Source: Actinoallomurus purpureus (GTDB taxonomy: Bacteria; Actinomycetota; Actinomycetes; Streptosporangiales; Streptosporangiaceae). Taken from it: a DNA stretch of 64,000 nucleotides. Positions within the stretch are counted from its first letter, which is position 1. Each line of letters begins with the position of its first letter. The stretch lies in the NCBI RefSeq assembly GCF_024055795.1, contig NZ_JAMXMY010000031.1, forward strand, positions 34,652 through 98,651, read 5' to 3'. The notes beneath the pieces are model-generated. The model saw only the letters and a list, made by a program, of their open reading frames with translations. It did not search any database and was not told where the DNA came from. Shown piece by piece: positions 16,576 to 25,214 of this stretch. The translations under genes were made by a program, and so were the position numbers.

Positions 16576-18108
16576 TCAGACGTCGAACTCGACGCCCTGG
16601 GCGAGCGGCAGTTCGCCGGAGTAGTTGATGGTGTTGGTCGCGCGGCGCATGTAGCCGCGCCAGGCGTCCGAGCCCGACTCGCGGCCGCCGCCGGTCTCCT
16701 TCTCGCCTCCGAAGGCGCCGCCGATCTCGGCTCCGGAGGTGCCGATGTTGACGTTGACGATGCCGCAGTCCGAACCCTCGGGCGAGACGAACAGCTCAGC
16801 CTCGGCCTGGTCCCGCGTGAAGATGCTCGATGACAGGCCCTGCGGCACCGCGTTGTTCAGCGCGATGGCCTCCTCGAGGCTCCCGTACGGCATGACGTAC
16901 AGGATCGGCGCGAACGTCTCCTGGGTCACGATCGGCGTCTGTGCCCCGATCCGTACGAGCGCCGGCTCGGCGTAGTAGGCGCCCGGCGCCTGGTCCTCCA
17001 GCCTGCGCCCGCCGCCGGCCACGAGTGTTCCGCCCTGGGAGACGGCGGCGTCCAGCGCGTCGCGCATCGCCTCGTACGCGCGCTCGTTGATGAGCGGGCC
17101 GACCAGGGTGCCCTGCGCCATCGGGTCGCCGATCGGCAGCCGGCCGTACGCGCCGGCGAGGCGTTCGACGAGCGTGTCCACGACGTCGGTGTGGGCGATG
17201 ACGCGGCGCATCGTCGTGCAGCGCTGGCCCGCCGTCCCGGCGGCCGAGAACACGATGCCGCGTACGGTCAGGTCCAGGTCGGCCGACGGGCAGACCACGG
17301 CGGCGTTGTTCCCGCCGAGTTCCAGCAGGGACCGTCCGAACCTCGCGGCGACGCGCGGGCCCACCGCGCGGCCCATGCGCGTCGAGCCGGTGGCGCTGAC
17401 CAGGGCGATTCCCGGGTGGTCGACCAGCGCCTCGCCCACGTCGGGGCCGCCGATGAGGACCTGGCTCAGGTACGCGGGCGCGCCCTGCTCGGCCGCGGCG
17501 CGGTCCAGCAGTGCGGCGCTCGCCAGGGCGGTCAGCGGTGCCAGCTCGGACGGCTTCCAGATGACCGGGTCGCCGCACACCAGGGCGATCGCGGTGTTCC
17601 ACGCCCACACCGCCGCCGGGAAGTTGAACGCGCTGATCACGCCGACGACGCCCAGCGGGTGCCAGGTCTCCATGAGGCGGTGGCCCGGCCGCTCGGAGCT
17701 GATCGTGCGCCCGTACAGCTGGCGGGACAGGCCCAGCGCGTAGTCGCAGATGTCGATCATCTCCTGGACCTCGCCGAGCGCCTCGGAGGTGATCTTCCCG
17801 ACCTCCAGGCTGATCAGCGTGGCGAGGTCCTCCTTGTGCTCGGTGAGCAACTCGCCGAACCGCTTCACCAGCGCACCGCGTACGGGTGCGGGAACGCGGC
17901 GCCAGGCGAGGAACGCCTCCCCTGCCCGCGTGATGGCGGCGTCGACGGTGCCGGCGTCGGCCCATCCCACGGCGGACAGGCGCTCGCCGTTGATCGGCGA
18001 GGTGGTCGCGACGTCAGCTCCGAGCGCGTCCACGTCCACACCGCAGCGCTTGGCGGTCTCTCGCGCCATCGCGGCCAGCTGGTCCGCGCCGGGCAGCGTG
18101 GTCACCAT
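16576..18108 (-). CDS. ALDH7-type L-aminoadipate-semialdehyde dehydrogenase
   Basis: 510 residues, normal for ALDH7/antiquitin-type enzymes. The oxyanion/cofactor region SAFNFPAAVWAWN, the catalytic Glu in LELGGNNA (the GGNNA form is typical of ALDH7) and the nucleophilic Cys in GTAGQRCTTMRR are present. ATG 18108 has GGGAGAA upstream; the longer frame has no such site. The family oxidises alpha-aminoadipate semialdehyde (or its cyclic form piperideine-6-carboxylate) to alpha-aminoadipate in lysine and pipecolate breakdown. The nearby 2-oxoadipate and 2-hydroxyglutarate genes support this role. Its C-terminal end is duplicated at 8165. Confidence 0.88.
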   Translation of the reverse strand: MVTTLPGADQLAAMARETAKRCGVDVDALGADVATTSPINGERLSAVGWADAGTVDAAITRAGEAFLAWRRVPAPVRGALVKRFGELLTEHKEDLATLISLEVGKITSEALGEVQEMIDICDYALGLSRQLYGRTISSERPGHRLMETWHPLGVVGVISAFNFPAAVWAWNTAIALVCGDPVIWKPSELAPLTALASAALLDRAAAEQGAPAYLSQVLIGGPDVGEALVDHPGIALVSATGSTRMGRAVGPRVAARFGRSLLELGGNNAAVVCPSADLDLTVRGIVFSAAGTAGQRCTTMRRVIAHTDVVDTLVERLAGAYGRLPIGDPMAQGTLVGPLINERAYEAMRDALDAAVSQGGTLVAGGGRRLEDQAPGAYYAEPALVRIGAQTPIVTQETFAPILYVMPYGSLEEAIALNNAVPQGLSSSIFTRDQAEAELFVSPEGSDCGIVNVNIGTSGAEIGGAFGGEKETGGGRESGSDAWRGYMRRATNTINYSGELPLAQGVEFDV

Positions 18109-18139
18109 CAGGGTTCTCCCTCGGATTGTCGGTTCTCGA

Positions 18140-18268
18140 TCAGACGATGTCGAGCTCGGGCCGGGCCTCGGCCAGGGCGAAGCGGCGGGAGTCGACGAAT
18201 GGCTCCCTGCCAAGGTAGAGGTCGCGGACGACCTCCCCGACGGCCGGGCTCATGAGGAAGCCGTCGCC
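18140..18268 (-). pseudogene. C-terminal remnant of an FAD-dependent amine/pipecolate oxidase
   Basis: The 42 codons GDGFLMSPAVGEVVRDLYLG...PFVD...RPELDIV match the C-terminus of DadA/sarcosine-oxidase-like FAD enzymes, where GDGF-x-M-x-PAVGE binds FAD. No upstream FAD domain is present: before 18268 the frame becomes unrelated. In Pseudomonas, the pipecolate oxidase amaA sits beside the semialdehyde dehydrogenase amaB, and the position here (32 bp before the dehydrogenase) fits a lost amaA-like gene. That identity is inference. Confidence 0.6.
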
Positions 18269-18490
18269 GGGGAGCCCGGCAGAACACGAACAGTGCGGAG
18301 GTCGGCAACCGCGCCGGCCTGAGCCACGAACCCACATGTCAAGGGCGGTAAGCCCGGTTTCCGCACCCTCAAGGGCATCGGGCTCTCCACGCGGCGGCGG
18401 CGGAGGGGCCGCCTCTCCCGGGAGGCTCCCAGAACCAGGGCTGTCCAAATTGCCGTCCTTGCTGCGTCGTCCAGGTACGAAAAGCCACGG

Positions 18491-21316
18491 TCAGGAGCCC
18501 AGCCGCTCGGCGAGGAGCTGGGCGAGGTGGACGCCCTGCCGTGGCGACAGGTCGGCGATCTGCGTACGGCAGGAGAAGCCGTCGGCGAGGACGACCGTCT
18601 CCGCCTCCGCGTCGCGCAGAGCGGGCAGCAGTTGGTGCTCGGCCACCGCGACGGACACCTCGTAGTGTCCCTTCTCGACACCGAAGTTGCCCGCCAGCCC
18701 GCAGCATCCGCCGAGCCGCTGAACGTCCGCGCCCGCCTCCCGGAGCAGCCGGGCGTCCTGGTCCCAGCCCATGACGGCATGGTGGTGGCAGTGCGGCTGG
18801 GCCACCACCGTCGTCCCGTCGAACGAGGGCGGCCGCCAGTCCGGGGTCTCGGCCAGGAGCTCGGCCAGCGTGCGGGTGCGCTCCGCCACCGGGGCCGCCA
18901 CCGCCTCGTCCAGCAGCTCCAGCGCGTCCGAGCGCAGGACGGCCGTGCAGGACGGCTCCATCCCGACGATCGGCACGCCCCTCTCGGCGGCCTCGGCCAG
19001 CTCCCCGACCGTACGGCCCAGGATCTTCTTGGCCGCGTCGAGCTGGCCCGTGGAGATGTAGGTGAGCGCGCAGCACTGGCGGCGCTCGCTGATCTGCGGC
19101 GTGTAGCCCGCGGCCGCCAGCACGGCCACGGTCGCGCGGCCGACCTCCGGGGCGAAGTGGTCGGTGAACGTGTCGACGAACAGCATGACCGGCCTGCCGT
19201 CGGCCGGACGGTCGCCGCGGGTCCGCTCGAACCAGTCGCGGAACGTCCGCGGCGCGAACTCGGGCAGGTGCCGCCGCCTGTCCACCCCGGCGACCGCCAG
19301 CGCCGCCCGCCGCAGCCCCGGCACGCGCATGGCCCCGTTGACGACGCGCGGCATGCGGCCGGCCAGCCTCGCCCAGAGCGGCAGCCGGCCCAGCGAGTAG
19401 TGCGACGCGGGACGCAGCCGCCCACGGTAGCTCTGGTGCAGCACCTCGGACTTGTAGGCGGCCATGTCGATCCCGGTCGGGCAGTCCGAGGCGCAGCCCT
19501 TGCAGGACAGGCACAGGTCGAGGGCCTCGTGGACCTCGGGCGAGCGCCACCCGCCATCGACCAGGGAGCCGTTGACCATCTCCTGCAGGACGCGGGCCCG
19601 CCCGCGGGTGGAGTCCTTCTCTTCCCGGGTGGCCAGGTAGGACGGGCACATCACCCCGCCGGACGCGGTGTTGTCCGCGCGGCACTTGCCCACGCCCGTG
19701 CAGCGGTGCACCGACTGGCTGAAGTCGCCGCCGTCGTGGCGGTAGGCCAGGGCGAGGTTCTTCCGCACCGGCCGGGCGGCCGGGATCCGCAGGTCGGCGT
19801 CGACCGGGCGGGGCCGCACCAGCACCCCGGGGTTGAGCACGTCACCCGGGTCGAAGATCCCCTTGACCCGGCGGAACAGGTCGACCGCCGTCTCGGAGTA
19901 CATCAGCGGCAGCAGCTCGCTGCGGGCGCGGCCGTCCCCGTGCTCGCCGGACAGCGAACCGCCGTACCCGGCGACGAGCGTGGCCGCGGCCTCCAGGAAC
20001 GCGCGGTACGCCTGCGGCCCCTCCGGCCTGTCCAGCGGCCAGTCGATCCGGATGTGCAGGCAGCCGTCGCCGAAGTGCCCGTACGGGAGGCCGGTCACGC
20101 CGTGCTCGGCCATCAGCGCCTCGAAGTCGCGCAGGTAGCGGCCCAGCATCGCCGGGGGCACGGCCGCGTCCTCCCAGCCCCCGTGCGCGGGCAGCCCGGC
20201 GGGGCTGCGGCCGGACAGGCCCGCGCCGTCCTCCCGGATGCGCCACAGCGCCGCCGCCCGCGCAGGGTCGGTGACGACGAGGGCGTCCTCGCCACCGGCG
20301 GCCACCCGCCCCGCCCGGTCGAGGACCTCGGTCTCGTCGTCCCCGGCGACCTCGACGAACAGCCACGCGGCCCCGCGCGGCAACGGCGGCACCGCGTCGG
20401 GGCCCCGCCGCGTGCGCACCACGTCGACGATGCGCGCGTCGATGCCCTCACAGGCCGTGGGCAGGTGCTCCAGCACGCCGGGAGCGGCGTCGCCCGCAGC
20501 GGCGATGTCGTCGTAGCCGAGCACGACCAGGACCCGGTGCGCCGGGTCGGTCACCAGTCTCACCGTCGCCTCGGTCAGCACTGCGAGGGTGCCCTCGCTG
20601 CCCACCAGCAGGCGGGCCACGTCGAACCGCCGCTCCGGCAGCAGGTGCTCCAGCGCGTATCCCGACACCTGCCGCCCGAACCGGCCGAACTCCGTCCTGA
20701 TCGTGGCGAGGTTCGCGTTCGCGAGGTCGTGCAGCGCGGTGAGCTCGGCGGGAGCGTCCGGGGCGGGCCGGCCCAGCGGGGACGACAGGTCCAGCGCGGA
20801 GCCCTTGCCCGTCACCGCTTTGAGGGCGGCGATGTTATCGGAGGTGCGGCCGTAGCCGAGCGTCCGGGAGCCGCACGCGTTGTTGCCGATCATGCCGCCG
20901 ATCGTGCAGCGCGTGTGGGTGGAGGGGTCGGGGCCGAACCTGAGCCCGTACGGGGCGGCCGCGCGCTGCAGGTGGGCCTGGACGACGCCGGGTTGGACCA
21001 CGGCGGTCCGGGCCTCGGCGTCGACCTGCAGCACCTGCCCCATGTGGCGGCTGAAGTCCAGCACGAGCCCGGGACCGATCGCGTTTCCGGCCACCGACGT
21101 GCCGCCGCCGCGGGCGGTGAGGGGGATCTCGTGGCGCGCGCACAGCTCGATCGCGGTGGCCACGTCCTCGGCGGATCTGGGCCGGGCGACCACCGACGGC
21201 GGCACCCGGTAGAGAGAGGCGTCGGACGAGTGGGCGGACCGCGCCAGGGAGTCGGTCAGCACGTCGGTGACTCCGCGTCGGCGCAGCTCGGTCGCGAGGG
21301 TGGCAGCCGGATCCAT
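18491..21316 (-). CDS. YdiJ-like FAD/Fe-S D-2-hydroxyglutarate dehydrogenase
   Basis: 941 residues. An FAD-binding_4 domain (about 25-200; ARGGGTSVAGNAIGPG) and FAD-oxidase C domain (about 230-500; GHFGDGCLHIRIDW, LSGEHGDGRARSELL) are followed by Fe-S binding segments (CTGVGKC and CLSCKGCASDCPTG near 540-620) and CCG-type cysteine-rich domains (CCALTYISTGQ; GGCCGLAGNFG). This is the architecture of YdiJ and related membrane-associated 2-hydroxyacid dehydrogenases that oxidise D-2-hydroxyglutarate or D-lactate. It is divergent from hglS, whose product is D-2-hydroxyglutarate. ATG 21325 is an alternative start. Confidence 0.85.
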   Translation of the reverse strand: MDPAATLATELRRRGVTDVLTDSLARSAHSSDASLYRVPPSVVARPRSAEDVATAIELCARHEIPLTARGGGTSVAGNAIGPGLVLDFSRHMGQVLQVDAEARTAVVQPGVVQAHLQRAAAPYGLRFGPDPSTHTRCTIGGMIGNNACGSRTLGYGRTSDNIAALKAVTGKGSALDLSSPLGRPAPDAPAELTALHDLANANLATIRTEFGRFGRQVSGYALEHLLPERRFDVARLLVGSEGTLAVLTEATVRLVTDPAHRVLVVLGYDDIAAAGDAAPGVLEHLPTACEGIDARIVDVVRTRRGPDAVPPLPRGAAWLFVEVAGDDETEVLDRAGRVAAGGEDALVVTDPARAAALWRIREDGAGLSGRSPAGLPAHGGWEDAAVPPAMLGRYLRDFEALMAEHGVTGLPYGHFGDGCLHIRIDWPLDRPEGPQAYRAFLEAAATLVAGYGGSLSGEHGDGRARSELLPLMYSETAVDLFRRVKGIFDPGDVLNPGVLVRPRPVDADLRIPAARPVRKNLALAYRHDGGDFSQSVHRCTGVGKCRADNTASGGVMCPSYLATREEKDSTRGRARVLQEMVNGSLVDGGWRSPEVHEALDLCLSCKGCASDCPTGIDMAAYKSEVLHQSYRGRLRPASHYSLGRLPLWARLAGRMPRVVNGAMRVPGLRRAALAVAGVDRRRHLPEFAPRTFRDWFERTRGDRPADGRPVMLFVDTFTDHFAPEVGRATVAVLAAAGYTPQISERRQCCALTYISTGQLDAAKKILGRTVGELAEAAERGVPIVGMEPSCTAVLRSDALELLDEAVAAPVAERTRTLAELLAETPDWRPPSFDGTTVVAQPHCHHHAVMGWDQDARLLREAGADVQRLGGCCGLAGNFGVEKGHYEVSVAVAEHQLLPALRDAEAETVVLADGFSCRTQIADLSPRQGVHLAQLLAERLGS

Positions 21317-21413
21317 GAGTAGCATGTTACATGCGACACCTGGCGCTCGCCTCGCCTTCTCCGTACGCTTCCGTGTGACACCGCAGGGTTCGGCGGCGAG
21401 GAGAGAAGGGCCG
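21317..21413. promoter_or_regulatory. Divergent promoter with GCATGTTACATGC palindrome
   Basis: The 97-bp gap between the dehydrogenase and hglS contains the perfect 13-bp palindrome GCATGTTACATGC at 21322-21334, abutting the dehydrogenase start. Its core TGT-TA-CA shape is typical of FadR-type GntR operators, and a GntR gene lies 3 kb away with a related GCATGC pair at its own start. Confidence 0.5.
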
Positions 21414-22823
21414 ATGGTCGACTCGACCGCGCTCCGGGCGGCGTTCGCCCGACGGCTGTCGGCGATGTACGGCACGGAGGTCCCCGCCTACAACACCCTT
21501 GTCGACGTCGCGCAGGACGTGAACCGCGAGGTGCTGGAGCGGATGGGGGCCGACGCCGAACGGCTGGGCTCCATCGACCGCGTCACCGCCGAGCGGCACG
21601 GCGCGATCCGCGTCGGAACGCCGACCGAGATGGCGCAGGTCGCCCGCGTCTTCGGCGCGATGGGCATGTACCCGGTCGGCTACTACGACCTGCGCGAGGC
21701 GGCGAGCAGCTCGGTGCCGGTCGTCTCCACGGCGTTCCGTCCCGTCGACGAGGCGGAGCTGGCCGCCAATCCCTTCCGCGTGTTCACCTCCATGCTCGTG
21801 ACGGGCGACCGGCGGTTCTTCGACGAGGACCTCGAACGCAGGCTCAGCGAGTTCCTCGGGGCGCGCCGGCTGTTCCCGCCGCGGCTGCTCGACCTCGCCG
21901 ACCGCGCCGAGGCCGAGGGCGGCCTGGACGACGCGGAGGCCGAGGAGTTCCTCACCCTCGCCACCCAGGCGTTCGAGCTGTCCAGGGTCCCGGTCTCCCG
22001 CAGCTGGTACACCGAGCTGGAGCGCGTGTCCTCGGTCGCCGCAGACATCGGCGGCGTGCCCAGCACCCACGTCAACCACCTGACGCCGCGCGTGCTCGAC
22101 ATCGACGCCCTCTACGCGCGCATGAGTGAGCGCGGCGTCACGATGATCGACGCCATCCAGGGGCCGCCCCGCTGGGACGGCCCCGACCTGCTGCTGCGCC
22201 AGACCTCCTTCCGCGCGCTGGCGGAGCCACGCGTATTCCGGGAGGACGACGGCAGGATCGTGGAGGACGACCTGCGCGTACGGTTCGGGGAGGTGGAGGC
22301 ACGGGGCATCGCGGTGACGCCCGCCGGACGCGCCCGGTACGACGAGCTGTCCGCCGAACTGGACACCGCGCTCGCGGGGCGGCGGGTGACGGCCGAGGAG
22401 CGGGGCGCCGTCGCGGCCAAGCTCTGGGAGGGCCGGGTGCCGCGCACCGAGGCCGAGCTCGTGACGGGCGACCTCGCCTACTTCACGTTCCACACCACGG
22501 GCTCGCGTCCGGCGTCCGCTCCGCCGGCCGGCCTCGCCACGCTCCTGGCGGAGGGCTGGGTCACGGCCCGGCCGATCGTGTACGAGGACTTCCTGCCGCG
22601 CTCGGCCGCCGGGATCTTCCGGTCGAACCTGACCTCCGACGGTTCCAAGGACGCGACGAGGGCCGGCGCGGAGTTCGGGGCCGAGGCGCTGGCCGAGGTG
22701 CTCGGGCGGCGGCTGCACGATCCCTACGCGCTGTACGCGTCGATCCGGGCCGCGTCGCTGACGCGCGTGCGCGATGAGCTGGGCCTCGACAGGGAGATCG
22801 TCCTGCCCCGGGTTCGTAGATGA
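21414..22823 (+). CDS. hglS: 2-oxoadipate dioxygenase/decarboxylase (HglS/YdcJ, DUF1338)
   Basis: 469 residues, as in the Pseudomonas enzyme (about 464). The protein converts 2-oxoadipate to D-2-hydroxyglutarate with Fe(II) and O2. Metal and substrate residues are visible in family positions: His62 and Arg66 in RHGAIR, His222 in NHLTPR and Glu293 in FGEVEARG. The C-terminal GIFRSNL region is also typical. ATG 21414 follows GAGGAGAGAAGG. It is divergent from a D-2-hydroxyglutarate dehydrogenase, which would take its product on to 2-oxoglutarate. Residue alignment is from memory and should be confirmed. Confidence 0.88.
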   Translation: MVDSTALRAAFARRLSAMYGTEVPAYNTLVDVAQDVNREVLERMGADAERLGSIDRVTAERHGAIRVGTPTEMAQVARVFGAMGMYPVGYYDLREAASSSVPVVSTAFRPVDEAELAANPFRVFTSMLVTGDRRFFDEDLERRLSEFLGARRLFPPRLLDLADRAEAEGGLDDAEAEEFLTLATQAFELSRVPVSRSWYTELERVSSVAADIGGVPSTHVNHLTPRVLDIDALYARMSERGVTMIDAIQGPPRWDGPDLLLRQTSFRALAEPRVFREDDGRIVEDDLRVRFGEVEARGIAVTPAGRARYDELSAELDTALAGRRVTAEERGAVAAKLWEGRVPRTEAELVTGDLAYFTFHTTGSRPASAPPAGLATLLAEGWVTARPIVYEDFLPRSAAGIFRSNLTSDGSKDATRAGAEFGAEALAEVLGRRLHDPYALYASIRAASLTRVRDELGLDREIVLPRVRR

Positions 22824-22842
22824 TGCCGGCCCGGCCGGTCCC

Positions 22843-23712
22843 TCACCAGCGGACGGCCGTGAAGTCGATCGGCCGAGGCCGTAGCAGTCGCGTGCGCTCT
22901 GCCAGCGCTTGCACCCGCCGGGACATCTCGTCGGCGGCCAGGCGATGGCGGTCACCGTGGCCTGGCAGGACCCATTCGAATCGCAGGCGTCCGGCCGTCC
23001 TGGCCAGGGAGGCGGCCAACTCCTCGATGGAGTACCAGGTCACACTCTCCGCGACTTCCAGATCACCGGTGGCGCGTGACCAGTAGAAGCTGTCTCCACT
23101 GAAGCAGTACCGGCCATCCGCGAGGTAGAGCACACTCCCCTTGGTGTGGCCGGGCAGTGGATGGGCGCTGACCCCCTCGCCGACCTCCAGAGGTTCCAGG
23201 CCCCGGATCACCCGGTCCGCGTCCGGCGCCGCGTCGAGGTCGCCCTCGTGGATCCACAGCCGGGCGCCGAAATGGTCCGCATAGCGGCGGCCGTGTGCGG
23301 CGTGGTCTCGGTGCGTGAGCAGCACATCGGTGACGATGCCCGATGCCGCGTAACGCTCGGCGAGGTCACGGCTCCAGCGCGGTGTGTCGATCATCATCAC
23401 CGTGCCGGACGGCCGCAGCAAGAGGTAGGAGTTGGCCCCGGCGGTGTGCCGGGAGTTGTGCCCGCACATCAGTACGCCGTTGTCCAAGGCCATCGGAAAA
23501 GGGTCGAGCGCCTGGTCCGGCTGCCCGGACGCCGGGCGGATCGAGCGTGTGGGGCAGGCGAAGGCGGCCGCGTGAAGGCTCCGTGTCTCCGCTTCATCGT
23601 TCGGCGGGCGCAGGATCTGCGACCTTCCGTCGGCCTCGCCGATCAGGTCGGGCGCGAGCTGTCGGGCGGCATCACAGTTGATGCAGCGGTCGTCCACGTA
23701 CCAGCCGTCCAT
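22843..23712 (-). CDS. Ferredoxin-like/MBL-fold fusion protein
   Basis: 289 residues. The N-terminal 60 residues have CINCDAARQLAPDLI and ACPTRSI, a reduced ferredoxin-like (Fe-S) signature. Residues 85-280 are a metallo-beta-lactamase fold: TVMMIDTPRW, LLTHRDHAAHG, PLPGHTKGS, FSGDSFYW and LPGHGDRH. The metal motif is THRDHAAH rather than THxHxDH, a variant seen in ferredoxin-linked MBL proteins. Substrate unknown. Its start at 23712 has AAGGAG upstream, and it is divergent from a MarR regulator that may control it. Confidence 0.78.
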   Translation of the reverse strand: MDGWYVDDRCINCDAARQLAPDLIGEADGRSQILRPPNDEAETRSLHAAAFACPTRSIRPASGQPDQALDPFPMALDNGVLMCGHNSRHTAGANSYLLLRPSGTVMMIDTPRWSRDLAERYAASGIVTDVLLTHRDHAAHGRRYADHFGARLWIHEGDLDAAPDADRVIRGLEPLEVGEGVSAHPLPGHTKGSVLYLADGRYCFSGDSFYWSRATGDLEVAESVTWYSIEELAASLARTAGRLRFEWVLPGHGDRHRLAADEMSRRVQALAERTRLLRPRPIDFTAVRW

Positions 23713-23836
23713 GGCAGGACTCCTTCCAGAAAGGGGGAACGACCCGGACCCGGGCCGTCATCAGGCCCTCCGGTTCGCAGAAGCAACGCATCGGATACAG
23801 TAGCTGCATAGTTAAGTATCTGAATCGTGAAGATAA

Positions 23837-24322
23837 ATGGACCCCCGCATGCCCGTCAAACCGCAGGACGATCAGAACGACGAACTCGCCGACCGGATCA
23901 TCGCGTCCATGACTGACCTCGCCGGAGCCCTGGGACGCCTGAACGACCTGATCGCCCAGCATCTCGGCATCGCGCAGACCGATCTGCTCTGCCTGCACGT
24001 GCTCGACCGCGCCGGAGCCTCCACTGCCGGAGCGCTCAGCTCTCAGCTCGGGCGTACCACCGGCGCGGTCACGCACATGATCGATCGCCTGGAGAAGGCG
24101 GGATACGTCCGGCGTAGACCGGACCCGAAGGACCGCCGCCGCGTACTCGTCGAAGCCTCGGCCCCAGGACTCGAACGGATCGCTTCGTTCTACGAGGGGA
24201 TCGACGCCCGCAGCCGCCGATTGATGGCCGCCTTCTCCGGCGACCAACTGGCGGCGATCCACACCTTCCTTCTGGGCAGTTACGAAAGCGCCGCCGAAGA
24301 GTGTGATCACCTGATTCGGTAG
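23837..24322 (+). CDS. MarR-family transcriptional regulator
   Basis: 161 residues. The winged helix is seen in LLCLHVLDRAGASTAGALSSQLGRTTGAVTHMIDRLEKAGYVRRRPDPKDRRRVLVE (broken here only by family landmarks at about 45-105), with DPKDRR forming the wing. Two starts are possible, ATG 23837 and ATG 23849; neither has a strong ribosome site. It is divergent from the ferredoxin/MBL gene, the usual arrangement for a MarR regulator and its target. Ligand unknown. Confidence 0.88.
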   Translation: MDPRMPVKPQDDQNDELADRIIASMTDLAGALGRLNDLIAQHLGIAQTDLLCLHVLDRAGASTAGALSSQLGRTTGAVTHMIDRLEKAGYVRRRPDPKDRRRVLVEASAPGLERIASFYEGIDARSRRLMAAFSGDQLAAIHTFLLGSYESAAEECDHLIR

Positions 24323-24368
24323 CGAGGCCCCTGGCCGCCGCGATCGGGCGTGGTGACCGGCCGGCCCG

Positions 24369-25166
24369 TCAAACGTGCCTTGACCGCCTACGACCGCTGA
24401 GCCCCTTGGAGGCGGCCATCTGGTCCTCCTCGACGATGGACGCCCACAGCGCGTCCACGTCGACCGGCTCGCCCTGCGCCCGGGCCGCCTGCCGGGCCAG
24501 GATGAGCCCGGTGTTGGTCAGGTGCGCCCGCATCGCGCGTACGGCGCCGTCGGCGTCCGCGGCGGCGACGGCCGCCACGATGGGCTTGTGCTCCTCGTGC
24601 ACCTGCCGCAGGGTCCGGGACCGGTCGTCGGTCGAGGTGCCGAGGATGCGCATCGTGTCGCGCAGGCCGCCGACGATCGCGCGGGCCCGGCCGTTGCCCG
24701 CCGCGACCAGGATGTGGTCGTGCAGGGCCTGGTCCAGGTGGAAGAACAGCGTCTCGTCACCGGCGTCGACCGCCGCCGCCATCTCCTCCATCGTCGCCCG
24801 CAGGGACTTCCCGAGCTCGGCCGAATCGCCGCCGGCCACCCGCCGGACGGCGGGCAGCTCCAGCGCCAGCCGTACGCCGAAGATCTCGACGATCTCCCTC
24901 GGGTGCGGCAGCACGACGCGGAACCCCCGGTTGCGCTCGACCTGCACCAGGCCCGCGTCCGCGAGCCGCAGCAGCGCCTCGCGCACCGGGCTCCGGGACA
25001 CGTTGAGCTGCTCGGCCACCTGGTAGACCGAGTAGAGCCGGCCGGGGACCATCGCGCCCGTGTGCACCGCCCGGCGCACCTCGGAGATCACCTGCTCGGC
25101 CAGCGACCGCGACGCGTGCGGCAAGGGCTGCAGCCGGAGTTCGGCGTGCTGGCGGGTGGGCGGCAT
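24369..25166 (-). CDS. GntR-family (FadR/FCD) transcriptional regulator
   Basis: 265 residues. The winged helix-turn-helix (about 20-85) contains YQVAEQLNVSRSPVREALLRLADAGLV, followed by an FCD ligand domain with RLALELPAVRRVAG, a metal-type D-x-x-x-H region (LDQALHDHIL) and HKPIVAAVAAAD-x-D. The C-terminus is basic. Divergent from a nitrilase-like gene with a 48-bp gap holding paired GCATGC motifs. It may control the nitrilase gene and possibly the D-2-hydroxyglutarate dehydrogenase. Confidence 0.88.
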   Translation of the reverse strand: MPPTRQHAELRLQPLPHASRSLAEQVISEVRRAVHTGAMVPGRLYSVYQVAEQLNVSRSPVREALLRLADAGLVQVERNRGFRVVLPHPREIVEIFGVRLALELPAVRRVAGGDSAELGKSLRATMEEMAAAVDAGDETLFFHLDQALHDHILVAAGNGRARAIVGGLRDTMRILGTSTDDRSRTLRQVHEEHKPIVAAVAAADADGAVRAMRAHLTNTGLILARQAARAQGEPVDVDALWASIVEEDQMAASKGLSGRRRSRHV

Positions 25167-25180
25167 GCTGGCATGCTACC
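25163..25180. promoter_or_regulatory. Paired GCATGC candidate operator at gntR start
   Basis: GCATGC at 25163-25168 and 25171-25176 are separated by TG and followed by TACC. The pair overlaps the ATG of the GntR gene and lies 35 bp before the nitrilase-like gene. It resembles the GCATGTTACATGC palindrome at 21322, although spacer length differs. Confidence 0.35.
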
Positions 25181-25214
25181 CACACGGGTACCGGCCGTAC
25201 GGATGGAGAAGCCC

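Noticed and set aside
18527..21322. Very long plus-strand frame opposite the FAD/Fe-S dehydrogenase
   Set aside because: It is the high-GC mirror of a clearly homologous minus-strand gene and has no family motif or ribosome site.
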